A stretch of DNA of 64,000 bases from Thermotogae bacterium (GTDB taxonomy: Bacteria; Thermotogota; Thermotogae; Petrotogales; Petrotogaceae). Both the position numbers and the translations under genes were made by a program. Location: assembly GCA_024233675.1 (NCBI GenBank), contig JACKPH010000001.1, positions 1 through 64,000 of the forward strand. Direction: 5' to 3'. The notes below the pieces were generated by a model. That model saw nothing but the letters and a program-made list of their open reading frames with translations. It ran no database searches and was not told the origin of the DNA. This document shows positions 25,430-33,874 of this stretch, piece after piece; position 1 is the stretch's first letter, and each line of letters starts with the position of its first letter.

Positions 25430-26644
25430 ATGTTGAGTATTAAAGTATACTCAGAGATAGGAAATCTCAGAAGAGTTCTTCTTCACCGTCCCGGTACGGA
25501 GCTCGAAAATCTTGCTCCTGATTATTTAACCGACCTTCTTTTTGATGATATTCCTTTTCTAAAAAAAGCCCAGGAAGAACATGACGCTTTTGCGGATACT
25601 CTGAAAAGAAACGGTGTGGAAATCTGTTATATTACGGATTTAATTTCTGAAACACTTGAAGATAAAGTTTTAAAATCTCAGTTTCTCAAAGAATTTCTTG
25701 ATTTATCCGAAATAAACAATCTTTATATAAGAGAAGCACTTACAAATTATCTTCTCGGTATGAATCCTAAAACAATGTGCGAAAAAATCATTTCAGGTAT
25801 AAGAACAAATGAACTCGATCTGAAAAAAGATGTTTTTTCAATAAAAGTAAGAAAAGCAAATCTTGATATTCCGTTTTTCCTTGCACCTATGCCTAATCTT
25901 TATTTTCAGAGAGATCCTGTCGCAATGGTCGGAAAAGGTGCATGTGTAAACAGGATGAGAACTCCCGCAAGAAGACGTGAATCAATGATTATGGAGTATG
26001 TACTTAAGTATCATAAAGATTATGCAGGTACTGATCTTTATTATGAAAAACATTTTCCTTATGCATTAGAAGGCGGAGATATTCTTGTACTGAGCGAAAA
26101 AGTTCTTGCTGTCGGTATTTCTCAGAGAACTGATCCCGAAGCTCTCGAAGAACTTGCAAAAAATATTTTTTTCAGATACAAAGACAGTTTTGATACTATT
26201 TTAGGATTTCTTATTCCTGCAAAAAGAGCTTATATGCATCTTGACACAGTATTTACACAAATTGATCACGATAAATTTGTAGTACATTCAAAATTAAGTG
26301 ATATGGTAAAAACATTTACAATAAAAAATGATAACGGAGAAATAAAAATTGAAGAAAACAGTGAATCACTGAAAAAAACACTTGAAGATTATCTTAATAT
26401 AGATAATGTAACTCTCATAAAATGCGGAGACGGCGATGAAATAGCTTCTGCGAGAGAACAGTGGAATGACGGTTCTAACTGTCTTGCCCTTAGTCCCGGA
26501 AAAATTGTGGCATATGACAGAAATTATATTACAAACCGTCAGATAAGAAATTCAGGAGTTGAAGTAATAGAAATTCCTTCAAGTGAACTTTCAAGGGGCC
26601 GTGGCGGTCCGAGATGTATGTCAATGCCGTTAATAAGAGAATAA
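25430..26644 (+). CDS. arcA: Arginine deiminase
   Basis: A 404-aa cytoplasmic enzyme hydrolysing L-arginine to citrulline and ammonia, the first step of the ADI pathway. Catalytic elements: NLYFQRDPVAM, LEGGDILVL, YMHLDTVFTQID and the nucleophile Cys396 in RGRGGPRCMSMPL. Full length for the family. Start ATG (or the TTG three bases later) behind AAGGGGG. First gene of arcABC, which yields ATP from arginine and counters acid; the promoter carries the long inverted repeat. Confidence 0.97.
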   Translation: MLSIKVYSEIGNLRRVLLHRPGTELENLAPDYLTDLLFDDIPFLKKAQEEHDAFADTLKRNGVEICYITDLISETLEDKVLKSQFLKEFLDLSEINNLYIREALTNYLLGMNPKTMCEKIISGIRTNELDLKKDVFSIKVRKANLDIPFFLAPMPNLYFQRDPVAMVGKGACVNRMRTPARRRESMIMEYVLKYHKDYAGTDLYYEKHFPYALEGGDILVLSEKVLAVGISQRTDPEALEELAKNIFFRYKDSFDTILGFLIPAKRAYMHLDTVFTQIDHDKFVVHSKLSDMVKTFTIKNDNGEIKIEENSESLKKTLEDYLNIDNVTLIKCGDGDEIASAREQWNDGSNCLALSPGKIVAYDRNYITNRQIRNSGVEVIEIPSSELSRGRGGPRCMSMPLIRE

Positions 26645-26670
26645 CCAATAAAATAAAGGAGGAGATTTAA

Positions 26671-27660
26671 ATGCCGGTTAATTTAAGAGGTCGACATTTT
26701 TTAACGTTAAAAGATTTTTCAACAAATGAAATTCAGTATTTACTTGATCTTTCAAAAGATCTTAAAGCAAAAAAAAGAATGGGTATCAAAAACAATCTTC
26801 TTGAAGGTAAAAATATTGTTCTTATTTTTGAAAAAGCTTCAACAAGAACAAGAACATCATTCGAAGTTGCAGCTTTTGACGAAGGTGCTAACGTTACTTT
26901 CCTTACAAACTCACAGATGGGTAAAAAAGAATCCGTTGAAGATACAGCAAAAGTACTCGGAAGAATGTATGACGGTATAGAATTCAGAGGTTTCTCACAG
27001 AAAACAGTTGAAGAATTAGCTGAATTTTCAGGAGTTCCTGTATGGAACGGTCTTACAGATCTTGACCATCCTACACAGATATTAGCTGATTTTCTTACAG
27101 TTATGGAAAATACAAATAAACCACTTAACAAAATAAAATTCTGTTATGTCGGTGATGCAAGAAATAATATGGGTAACGCTTTAATGATAGGTGCGGCAAA
27201 AATGGGAATGCACTTTGTTGCAATTGCTCCTAAAGAACTTTTCCCTGAGGAATCACTCGTTTCGGAAATGAAAAAAGTTGCAGAAGAAACAGGTGCGGTT
27301 ATAGAACTTTCAGACGATATTAATTCAGTTAAAAATGCTGATGTTATATATACAGATGTATGGGTTTCAATGGGTGAGGAAGCAAAATACGAAGAAAGAA
27401 TAAATCTTCTTAAAGATTATCAGGTTAATATGGAAATGATTAAAAAGACTGAAAATCCTGATGTTATTTTCCTTCACTGTCTACCTTCATTCCATGATAC
27501 AAATACAGAAGTAGGTAAAGAAATCTGCAAAAAATACGGTTTAAAAGAAATGGAAGTTACTGACGAAGTTTTCAGAAGCAAATATTCAAAAGTTTTTGAC
27601 GAAGCAGAAAACAGAATGCATACAATAAAAGCAGTTATGGTTGCAACCCTGAGGGGATAA
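26671..27660 (+). CDS. arcB: Ornithine carbamoyltransferase (catabolic)
   Basis: A 329-aa enzyme that converts citrulline and phosphate to ornithine and carbamoyl phosphate when run catabolically. Carbamoyl phosphate site STRTRTSFE, the HPTQILADF motif, and the ornithine-loop FLHCLPSFHD are all present. Lying between arcA and arcC, it is catabolic rather than biosynthetic. Excellent ribosome site (AAGGAGGAG) 26 bases after arcA. Confidence 0.96.
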   Translation: MPVNLRGRHFLTLKDFSTNEIQYLLDLSKDLKAKKRMGIKNNLLEGKNIVLIFEKASTRTRTSFEVAAFDEGANVTFLTNSQMGKKESVEDTAKVLGRMYDGIEFRGFSQKTVEELAEFSGVPVWNGLTDLDHPTQILADFLTVMENTNKPLNKIKFCYVGDARNNMGNALMIGAAKMGMHFVAIAPKELFPEESLVSEMKKVAEETGAVIELSDDINSVKNADVIYTDVWVSMGEEAKYEERINLLKDYQVNMEMIKKTENPDVIFLHCLPSFHDTNTEVGKEICKKYGLKEMEVTDEVFRSKYSKVFDEAENRMHTIKAVMVATLRG

Positions 27661-27672
27661 TTTATTTTTCTT

Positions 27673-27700
27673 AAAAACCCCCTAAAGGGGGATTTTTTGT
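27673..27700 (+). terminator. Weak intercistronic terminator between arcB and arcC
   Basis: CCCCC (27678-27682), loop TAAA, GGGGG (27687-27691), then ATTTTTT. A five-pair GC stem. Likely lowers arcC expression relative to arcAB rather than stopping it. Confidence 0.6.
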
Positions 27701-27718
27701 TTGAAAGGATGGGTAAAT

Positions 27719-28657
27719 ATGAGAAAATTGGCCGTTGTTGCCATCGGGGGGAATGCTGTTAACAGACCCGGAGAAAAAGCTACCGCTGAAAATATGTTAA
27801 AAAATATTGAAAAAACCGCTCAGTTTCTTGTAGATATGACAGAAAAAAATTATGATTTAGTAATAACACACGGTAACGGTCCGCAGGTAGGAAATATTCT
27901 TATTCAGCAGGATATAGCAAAAGATAAGATACCTGAATTTCCTGTTGATGTTAATGATGCAATGACACAGGGACTGTTAGGTTATATGATTGTTCAGTCA
28001 ATGAGAAATCTTATGACAGCAAAAGGTATAGAAAAAGATATAGCCTCAGTTGTAACTCAGATAATTGTAGATAAAAAAGACGAAGGATTTATAAAACCTA
28101 CAAAACCTGTAGGACCTTTTTATTCTGAAGAAGAAGGTAAAAAAATCCAGAATGAAAAGGGCTGGATTTTCAAAGAAGATTCCGGAAGAGGTTGGAGAAG
28201 AGTAGTTCCTTCACCGAAACCGCTTGATATAGTTGAAAAAAATACTATAAAAAATCTTATAAAAAATGATTTCATTGTAGTTGCTGCCGGCGGCGGCGGA
28301 ATACCGGTTATTAAAGAAAATGGTATTTTAAAGGGTGTTGAAGCTGTTATAGATAAAGACAGAGCTTCCGCATTACTTGCAAAAGAAATAAATGCCGATG
28401 AATTAATTATACTTACAGCAGTTGAAAAAGTATATATTAACTTCGGGAAAGAAAATCAACAGGCACTTGACTGTGTAAGTGTTTCAGAGGCAAGACAGTA
28501 TATGACACAGGGACATTTTGCAAGCGGCTCAATGCTTCCTAAAGTTGAAGCATGTATAGATTTTGTTGAACCTACAGGAAAAAAAGCTCTTATTACCGAT
28601 ATGGAAAAACTTTCGGATGCTCTTGCTGGAAAAACAGGTACAGTTATCGAAGGATAA
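27719..28657 (+). CDS. arcC: Carbamate kinase
   Basis: About 312 aa, amino acid kinase fold. It transfers phosphate from carbamoyl phosphate to ADP, giving ATP, NH3 and CO2. N-terminal VVAIGGNAVNRPGE, THGNGPQVGNI, AAGGGGIPV and VIDKDRASALLA are diagnostic. ATG 27719 fits the ribosome site AAAGGATGGG. No arginine/ornithine antiporter (arcD) gene follows; the operon ends in a perfect hairpin. Confidence 0.96.
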   Translation: MRKLAVVAIGGNAVNRPGEKATAENMLKNIEKTAQFLVDMTEKNYDLVITHGNGPQVGNILIQQDIAKDKIPEFPVDVNDAMTQGLLGYMIVQSMRNLMTAKGIEKDIASVVTQIIVDKKDEGFIKPTKPVGPFYSEEEGKKIQNEKGWIFKEDSGRGWRRVVPSPKPLDIVEKNTIKNLIKNDFIVVAAGGGGIPVIKENGILKGVEAVIDKDRASALLAKEINADELIILTAVEKVYINFGKENQQALDCVSVSEARQYMTQGHFASGSMLPKVEACIDFVEPTGKKALITDMEKLSDALAGKTGTVIEG

Positions 28658-28681
28658 TTTTATCCATATATAAATGAGGTT

Positions 28682-28711
28682 AACCGGTACGGAAATTCCG
28701 TACCGGTTTTT
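28682..28711 (+). terminator. Terminator of the arc operon
   Basis: AACCGGTACGGAA (28682-28694) and TTCCGTACCGGTT (28696-28708) are exactly complementary and followed by T. Confidence 0.9.
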
Positions 28712-28730
28712 ATGTTATGGTTGGTTGTTA

Positions 28731-28997
28731 TTATGCTGTTTCTTTTAAAAATCTTCTTGCAAGAGATGTATTAAGATTTACTATATTTATTTCCTCAAAG
28801 CTTTTATTTATACTTCCGAGTACAAAATCAAAACATAATTCATCCATTTCATCAACAAGTGAAAAATCAAGATATATTATGTCTTTCTGTATCTTTTCAA
28901 GATTTCTGAATTCTTTAAGTATCTTTTCAAGGTTTTTTACCGTAAGGTTATTTTCAAATCTTATTCTTAAAGTATTATTAGTAAGTTCTTTTACCAT
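28731..28997 (-). CDS. Small STAS-like protein
   Basis: An 88-aa protein with the beta-alpha alternation of STAS/anti-sigma-antagonist domains: LRIRFENNLTVKNLEKILKEF, then IIYLDFSLVDEMDELCFDFVLGSI, then INIVNLNTSLARRFLKE. The usual phosphorylated Ser after D-S/D is not evident (DEMDE), so a classical SpoIIAA switch is doubtful. Strong ribosome site (GGGGGG). It stands alone, convergent with arcC. Partner unknown. Confidence 0.5.
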   Translation of the reverse strand: MVKELTNNTLRIRFENNLTVKNLEKILKEFRNLEKIQKDIIYLDFSLVDEMDELCFDFVLGSINKSFEEINIVNLNTSLARRFLKETA

Positions 28998-29182
28998 AAA
29001 ATCCCCCCCAGCCTCATAATTAATGATATCTTTATTATGTTACTTTTTAAAAAAATTGGAGAGATTTTATTTTAACATAATTTATAAATTCCATTACTAA
29101 GTTAATTAATCATAAAAATGTTTTTTTACATTTAATTTAATTATTTTTAATACTTTTTCTCCAGTAGTAATATATTTGTGCT

Positions 29183-30526
29183 TTAATTATTTCTTTTTAT
29201 TTTCATTATTCTTCCCCATGAGGAATATAACTTTAAATTATAATAACCATTCTGAGGATAAATTTTTTCATTGTTAAGAATATCCTCAAGATAATTTCCG
29301 GCAGGTATTTCCGGAAAACTGACCCAGGTTTCACCCGACATATTGAGTGCTATAATATATTTTTCTTCCGGATTTTCTCTCATAAAAACAAATTGTTCAT
29401 TTTTTACAAGTATACGGGAATATTTTCCGTTTTTCAGAGCAGCTGAATTTTTTCGTATTTCCAAAAGTTTTTTAACTGTTTTTATTAAGTCCGGGTTTTC
29501 TGTTTTTATATTTTCTATATTTATTTCAGGTCTTAAACATTCGTCACCGTCTTCTTTTTTACCGCTTATTCCCCATTCGCTTCCGTAATAAACCGAAGGT
29601 ATACCCGGAATTGTAAAAAGCATTATATACACAGGATAAAGATGAGCAGGATTTTTCAGAACAGATGCTATTCTTGAAACATCATGATTATCCGTAAAAT
29701 TATACAACAATAAATTTTTATATATTCCCTCATTTCCGTACTGACGGCCAAGTGCATATTCTATTTCAAAATAATTTCCGTCATTATGTGAAGAATAAAT
29801 ACCTTTATATACTTCATAATTTGTTGAACTGTTAAACATTCCGGGATTAACTATTTCATTATAATCTCCGTGAATCATTTCACCTAATAACCATATATCA
29901 GGTTTTATGTTACGGCAGTATTGTGATATTTTTCTTATAAAATTTCTGTCAAGTGCATACGCAACATCGAATCTTATACCGTCAATATTAAAGTATTCTA
30001 TCCATTTTTTTACCGCTCCTGATAAATGATTAAAAAGATTTTCATCTGAAAGATTCAGTTTTACAAGTGTATGATCTCCTTCCCATCCCTCATAATAAAA
30101 AGGAAAATCATTTATGGATTCTTTTTCGAAATCTGTAAAAAACCAGTTTACATATTCTGAATCTTTACCTTTTTTTACCACATCACAAAATGCCCAAAAA
30201 TCTGTTCCAACATGATTAAATACACCGTCTACAATAACTTCTATTCCGTAATCATGAAATCTTCTTACTAAATCTTTAAAATCATTATCTGTTCCGAGTC
30301 TTCTGTCTATAGTATAATAATCCGCAGTATCATAACCATGATATACTGATTCAAACAAAGGACCGAAATAAACTGTGTTAAATCCTGCATTTTTAATATG
30401 TTCAATCCATTCTGAATTTATTTTTTTTATTTCATGCCGCGGTTCGGATTTAAAATCATTACCGTAAAGAACTCCGCAAAATCCCAAAGGATAAATATGA
30501 TAAATAATTCTTTCAGATTCTTTCAT
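29183..30526 (-). CDS. GH13 alpha-amylase-family glycosidase
   Basis: A 447-aa (beta/alpha)8 glycosidase without a signal peptide, hence cytoplasmic. Four conserved GH13 regions: DGVFNH (I), GIRFDVAYAL with the nucleophile Asp (II), LLGEMIHG with the acid/base Glu (III) and FTDNHDVSRI (IV). It resembles neopullulanase, cyclomaltodextrinase or maltogenic-type enzymes acting on imported maltodextrins but lacks the N-terminal CBM34 domain of those. It fits with the phosphohexomutase in maltodextrin use. Confidence 0.88.
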   Translation of the reverse strand: MKESERIIYHIYPLGFCGVLYGNDFKSEPRHEIKKINSEWIEHIKNAGFNTVYFGPLFESVYHGYDTADYYTIDRRLGTDNDFKDLVRRFHDYGIEVIVDGVFNHVGTDFWAFCDVVKKGKDSEYVNWFFTDFEKESINDFPFYYEGWEGDHTLVKLNLSDENLFNHLSGAVKKWIEYFNIDGIRFDVAYALDRNFIRKISQYCRNIKPDIWLLGEMIHGDYNEIVNPGMFNSSTNYEVYKGIYSSHNDGNYFEIEYALGRQYGNEGIYKNLLLYNFTDNHDVSRIASVLKNPAHLYPVYIMLFTIPGIPSVYYGSEWGISGKKEDGDECLRPEINIENIKTENPDLIKTVKKLLEIRKNSAALKNGKYSRILVKNEQFVFMRENPEEKYIIALNMSGETWVSFPEIPAGNYLEDILNNEKIYPQNGYYNLKLYSSWGRIMKIKRNN

Positions 30527-30546
30527 TTTTTCTCCTGCCTTTTAAC

Positions 30547-30579
30547 AAAAATAAACCGAAACGTCTGATTCCGTTCCGG
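30547..30579 (-). terminator. Terminator of the MerR-like/SDR-like pair
   Basis: CCGAAACG (30556-30563) pairs with CGTTCCGG (30572-30579) with one G-U pair, followed on the - strand by a U-rich stretch. Confidence 0.65.
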
Positions 30580-30581
30580 TA

Positions 30582-31625
30582 TTAGTAATTAGTAATTTTT
30601 CTTTTTGATTCCTCAAGATGTTCCGCTGTTTCGTCATTCTTATCATTTTTAATATTTTTAAGTGCTTTTATAAGTTCTTCATAAAAATAATAAATATTAA
30701 TTTTTAGTTTTTCAAAATCAGAATTTATTTTTTCGCTGTTGTCAAAAATACTGTTTTTTTCTGTTTTACATATTCTGTTCTGAAAAAGATCAATTTCCTC
30801 AGCTATTTTGGTGTAATTTTTTCCGTATTTTTTTTCTATTGCATTTATAACTTTTTTTCTTATGAAAAAAGGAAGTCCGTTAATTTCCCTAAGTATAATC
30901 TGTACATCATTTTCTATAATATCAGTTCTTTCTTTTATTTTTGATACACTGTTTTGTGCGTCTATGTATTTAAGTATATCCTCTTCATTTTCATTCGGAG
31001 AAAAAACACTTATATAATTAAGCGGATCTATATTTTTACCTGTATATTTTTCTTTTTCACTTATGATATTCATAAGTATAAATGCACTATCTTCAGTTAA
31101 TATGTTATTTTCCGGAATCATAAAATTTAAAGTTCCCGCTGAATTAAGTGCTGCTGATTCTGTAAATCCGTTGATATATGAAAGAACAGAATTATAAAAT
31201 ACATTTCTCTTATCTTTATTTGTATAAAGCGTTACAAAAAAAGCTTCTGTTTCTTCGGAATTTTTAAATGCATTGTTAAACATTTTTATTGCTTTTACGG
31301 TTTCATCATTTAAACAGTTATCATAACATTCTTTTTCCGGGACACAGAAAAATACATAATCAAGTTTTTTGTATCTTTTTATAATATTTTTAAACATGGA
31401 AGAGCATTCCTGCTCATCATCAACGGAATTTTTGTAGTATTTTATATTGAGTTTAGAGTTTTTATCAGATCCGGATACTATTAATTTAGCCCCGAGACTT
31501 CCGTAAATCATTTTAATAATTTCGGCTGAATTTGTACTGCCTATAAAAAGCAGATTTTTACCTGAAAAAACTTTATTTTTTATTTCAAATTCCAAAAAAT
31601 CCTTTTCCCCAAAATATCTTTTCAT
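30582..31625 (-). CDS. Degenerate SDR-like Rossmann protein
   Basis: A 347-aa protein. The N-terminal 190 residues look like a short-chain dehydrogenase: GKNLLFIGSTNSAEIIKMIYGSLGAKLIVSGSD in the NAD-binding position, YVFFCVPEKE, and FYNSVLSYINGFTESAALN where the catalytic S-Y-K helix should be. The glycine motif and the YxxxK pair are lost, so catalysis is doubtful. The C-terminal 150 residues are charged and helical with no family I recognise. It starts 3 bases after the MerR/methyltransferase-like gene, so the two almost certainly act together. Function unknown. Confidence 0.6.
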   Translation of the reverse strand: MKRYFGEKDFLEFEIKNKVFSGKNLLFIGSTNSAEIIKMIYGSLGAKLIVSGSDKNSKLNIKYYKNSVDDEQECSSMFKNIIKRYKKLDYVFFCVPEKECYDNCLNDETVKAIKMFNNAFKNSEETEAFFVTLYTNKDKRNVFYNSVLSYINGFTESAALNSAGTLNFMIPENNILTEDSAFILMNIISEKEKYTGKNIDPLNYISVFSPNENEEDILKYIDAQNSVSKIKERTDIIENDVQIILREINGLPFFIRKKVINAIEKKYGKNYTKIAEEIDLFQNRICKTEKNSIFDNSEKINSDFEKLKINIYYFYEELIKALKNIKNDKNDETAEHLEESKRKITNY

Positions 31626-31628
31626 AAA

Positions 31629-32858
31629 TTAACCCCCGTTAGATTTTTCCCCTTTTATACTTAAAAGATTTAATAAATCACCCTCATGATGCACAGAAAT
31701 TATTTTGTCGGAATTCTTTCTGTATTCTATAATCATTTTTTTATCTATATTTATTTTGTTATCTTCAAAAGATTTTCTTATTTTTTCCTCTATATAAAAG
31801 TCCGTATATTCTTTGGGAATTTCTTTAAAACTTTTGGAATATTCTTCAAAAAAAAGATAAAGGCCTATCCATTTTCCTTCTCTTTTTAGTAATTCAGAAA
31901 TAAAATAAACAGGGAAATTATTCTTGGCAATTCCTTTCTGAAAATTTATAGTTCCTGTATAATCAATTACAACGTCAATTGATTCTTTTTTTAAAGGTAA
32001 TTTTTCAAAATTTCCGGCAATAAAAATTATTTTCATATCTTCATTTCTTTTTTCAAAATAACTCTTTTTCAGTTTTATTCTGCTGAAATCAATGTCACTT
32101 ATTATAAAAATATTATCAGCTATCTGATCAGACGATGCCCGACTCAGAATACAGTATGGATTCATTCCGAATTCAAGTACTGTCTGTTTTACAGAAACAT
32201 TTTCATTTAATCTTTTTGAAATCCACTCTATACTTTTTCCTATTTCATCCATAATAGAAATATTATGCATACTGACTATTTCTTCCATGTATTTGTTATA
32301 ATCCCTTTCTTCCTGTGTATACTCCGGAAGAACTATAATACCTTCATGTATATTCATTTCATATCCGCAGCTGCATTTAAGATTACCTTCAAAAATATAA
32401 TTATCTTTTATATTTCTGGCATTAACAACAGGCTGTCCTCCGCATACAGGGCAGACAATATTTCCCAGAAGTGTTATCGGAAATCCCAATTCTTTTACAT
32501 AAGAATTATCTTCCTCAAAATCATCATTAAGCATTGAAATTTCTTTTATAGCAGCTTCAATTCTTTTTTGTTCTATTTTTAATTCAAAAAGTTTTTCACG
32601 CAGCATATCTTTTATATACTTTATATCTATTTTAGGTACAACTTTTTTTAATCTTTTTATTGTTATTATTTTATGTATTTCAGAAAGTGTAAATTTTAAA
32701 TCTTTTAATTTAAGAATTTCTTTCATATCCTCAGTATCTTTTTCATCAAAACTGTACTGATTATTTTTCTTTTCCGGAAGCAGAAGTCCCTGTTCTATAT
32801 AGTAACGGACAGTATCGACAGGAATATCAAATTTTTTTGAAAAATCCCCTATTTTCAA
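31629..32858 (-). CDS. MerR-type HTH / zinc ribbon / methyltransferase-like fusion
   Basis: A 409-aa three-part protein. Residues 1-110 are a MerR winged helix plus coiled coil (IGDFSKKFDIPVDTVRYYIEQGLLLPEK). Residues 133-175 hold CPVCG (136-140) and CSCG (162-165), a likely zinc ribbon. Residues 220-390 look like a class I methyltransferase fold (QTVLEFGMNP as motif I, FEKLPLKKESIDVVIDYTG as the post-motif), but motif I lacks the G-x-G glycines, so SAM binding is uncertain. Start TTG 32858 behind GGAGGCGAT. It may regulate the pair in response to a metal or SAM-like ligand. Confidence 0.65.
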   Translation of the reverse strand: MKIGDFSKKFDIPVDTVRYYIEQGLLLPEKKNNQYSFDEKDTEDMKEILKLKDLKFTLSEIHKIITIKRLKKVVPKIDIKYIKDMLREKLFELKIEQKRIEAAIKEISMLNDDFEEDNSYVKELGFPITLLGNIVCPVCGGQPVVNARNIKDNYIFEGNLKCSCGYEMNIHEGIIVLPEYTQEERDYNKYMEEIVSMHNISIMDEIGKSIEWISKRLNENVSVKQTVLEFGMNPYCILSRASSDQIADNIFIISDIDFSRIKLKKSYFEKRNEDMKIIFIAGNFEKLPLKKESIDVVIDYTGTINFQKGIAKNNFPVYFISELLKREGKWIGLYLFFEEYSKSFKEIPKEYTDFYIEEKIRKSFEDNKINIDKKMIIEYRKNSDKIISVHHEGDLLNLLSIKGEKSNGG

Positions 32859-32881
32859 TTTAATCGCCTCCGGTCTTAAAT

Positions 32882-32890
32882 ATTATACCA
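32882..32890 (-). promoter_or_regulatory. Extended -10 promoter of the MerR-type gene
   Basis: TGG-TATAAT on the - strand at 32882-32890, 25 bases upstream of the TTG start. No clear -35. Confidence 0.45.
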
Positions 32891-32914
32891 TATTGTTTAT
32901 TTATCTTATCATAA

Positions 32915-32943
32915 CAAAAAAACCTGCCTGAGCAGGTTTTTTT
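32915..32943 (-). terminator. Terminator of hsp20
   Basis: AACCTGC/GCAGGTT stem with loop CTGA, with long A- and T-runs on either side. Confidence 0.9.
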
Positions 32944-32948
32944 ATACA

Positions 32949-33359
32949 TTATTCAATAGTTATTGAAATATCCTTTTTTTCTTCTTCTTTTCTTTTTTCA
33001 ATTTCAATTTTTAAAACACCGTTTTCAAATTTTGCTTTTATTTTTTCGCTGTCAAGATATTCAGGAATTTCAAAACTTCTTGCAAATTTACCGTAATCAA
33101 TTTCTCTTAAGTAGTATTTTGTATTTTCGGATGTTTCCTGTTTTCTTTCTCCTGAAACAGTCAGAATGTTGTTGTCAAGTTTTATACTTAATTCTTCTTT
33201 AGAAAAACCCGGAACTTCCATTTTTATTACTCCTGAATTTTCTGTTTCATATATGTCTGTTACAAATTTTCTTACTGTTTCCTGATTCTGACCCGCAAAC
33301 ATTTTATCAAAATCCTCAAATAAATCTTCAAAAACCGGTGAATAAATTCTTAATGCCAT
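32949..33359 (-). CDS. Small heat shock protein (Hsp20 family)
   Basis: A 136-aa alpha-crystallin-type holdase. The alpha-crystallin domain spans about 45-130: IKMEVPGFSKEELSIKLDNNILTVSGERK, YGKFARSFEIPEYLD and the closing AKFENGVLKIEIEK. The short N-terminal arm (PVFEDLFEDFDKMF) is typical. The C-terminal I-x-I motif appears as ISITIE. It binds unfolding proteins without ATP. No CIRCE box is visible upstream; the promoter at 33408-33437 looks vegetative. Confidence 0.93.
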   Translation of the reverse strand: MALRIYSPVFEDLFEDFDKMFAGQNQETVRKFVTDIYETENSGVIKMEVPGFSKEELSIKLDNNILTVSGERKQETSENTKYYLREIDYGKFARSFEIPEYLDSEKIKAKFENGVLKIEIEKRKEEEKKDISITIE

Positions 33360-33407
33360 ATATAAACACCTCCGTATAAATTAATTATTTTATTTAACTA
33401 CAATATA

Positions 33408-33437
33408 ATTATATAATTTTTTATCAGTCATTGTCAA
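33408..33437 (-). promoter_or_regulatory. Promoter of hsp20
   Basis: On the - strand TTGACA (33432-33437) and TATAAT (33408-33413) are 18 bases apart, giving a leader of about 45 bases. Confidence 0.7.
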
Positions 33438-33589
33438 CGTCTGCTAATCATTTATGAAAATTATTATATTGCTTTATTTAAAGTATTTATAAGTTATATA
33501 AATATTTTCATTACTTTTTATTTTAGCAATCTTAATGTTTTTATGATAATAACTGTAATTTTTTTAAGGAATTATTAAGTTTTAACTTA

Positions 33590-33678
33590 TATAATATATT
33601 CATAAAACATCTGGAATACCCCTTTAGATAAATAACAAATAAAAAGGCATTATGTCCCCTTACAGGGGACTTTTTTTT
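33590..33678 (+). ncRNA. Candidate short orphan transcript ending at a strong terminator
   Basis: GTCCCCT (33654-33660) and AGGGGAC (33664-33670) followed by eight T form a strong + strand terminator, yet hsp20 upstream is on the - strand. TATAAT at 33590-33595 could start an RNA of about 75 bases. No ORF with a ribosome site is visible. It may be a small RNA or a barrier that insulates the promoter just downstream. I see nothing recognisable in 33438-33589. Confidence 0.35.
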
Positions 33679-33683
33679 ATAGT

Positions 33684-33712
33684 TTGACAAAACAAAATTA
33701 AAATGCTATAAT
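33684..33712 (+). promoter_or_regulatory. Consensus promoter of the aromatic amino acid transporter operon
   Basis: TTGACA (33684-33689), exactly 17 bases, TATAAT (33707-33712), with TGC before the -10. Start near 33719. A perfect promoter this strong implies that control happens afterwards, in the leader. Confidence 0.9.
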
Positions 33713-33764
33713 CTTAAGAAATTATGCGTTAAATATTTTTAATCGACTGTGAGCGTGTATCATT

Positions 33765-33863
33765 ATGGCAAAAAAAGATAATACGATAAAATTAAATAAA
33801 TATTTTTATTTTTGGTATTGGAGCGACACCCTTTCGGTGCCTTCAATACCTTTTTTTGTTTAG
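33765..33863 (+). CDS. Leader peptide with seven consecutive aromatic residues
   Basis: A 32-codon ORF, ATG 33765 to TAG 33863. Residues 13-19 read Tyr-Phe-Tyr-Phe-Trp-Tyr-Trp (codons 33801-33821), and residues 30-31 are Phe-Phe. Such a run is the classic sensor of ribosome-mediated transcription attenuation: shortage of charged tRNA-Tyr, -Phe or -Trp stalls the ribosome there. The two Trp codons lie at the 5' arm of the first hairpin (33814-33820), so a stalled ribosome would mask it. The ribosome site is weak (GTGAG, 11 bases upstream). The operon downstream is a TrpXYZ-like importer, which matches the codons. Confidence 0.85.
   Translation: MAKKDNTIKLNKYFYFWYWSDTLSVPSIPFFV
33814..33857 (+). 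promoter_or_regulatory. Attenuator hairpin A (inside the leader ORF)
   Basis: GGTATTG (33814-33820) pairs with CAATACC (33844-33850), and inside it CACC (33827-33830) pairs with GGTG (33836-33839). Seven T follow (33851-33857), so it could itself terminate. Its ACACCCTTT (33826-33834) is the exact complement of AAAGGGTGT (33875-33883) at hairpin B, which makes a 9-bp antiterminator. Confidence 0.8.
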
Positions 33864-33874
33864 GTATAAGGCTT

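Noticed and set aside
33360..33480. CIRCE-type heat shock operator upstream of hsp20
   Set aside because: No TTAGCACTC/GAGTGCTAA inverted repeat is present; only a vegetative-looking promoter is seen.
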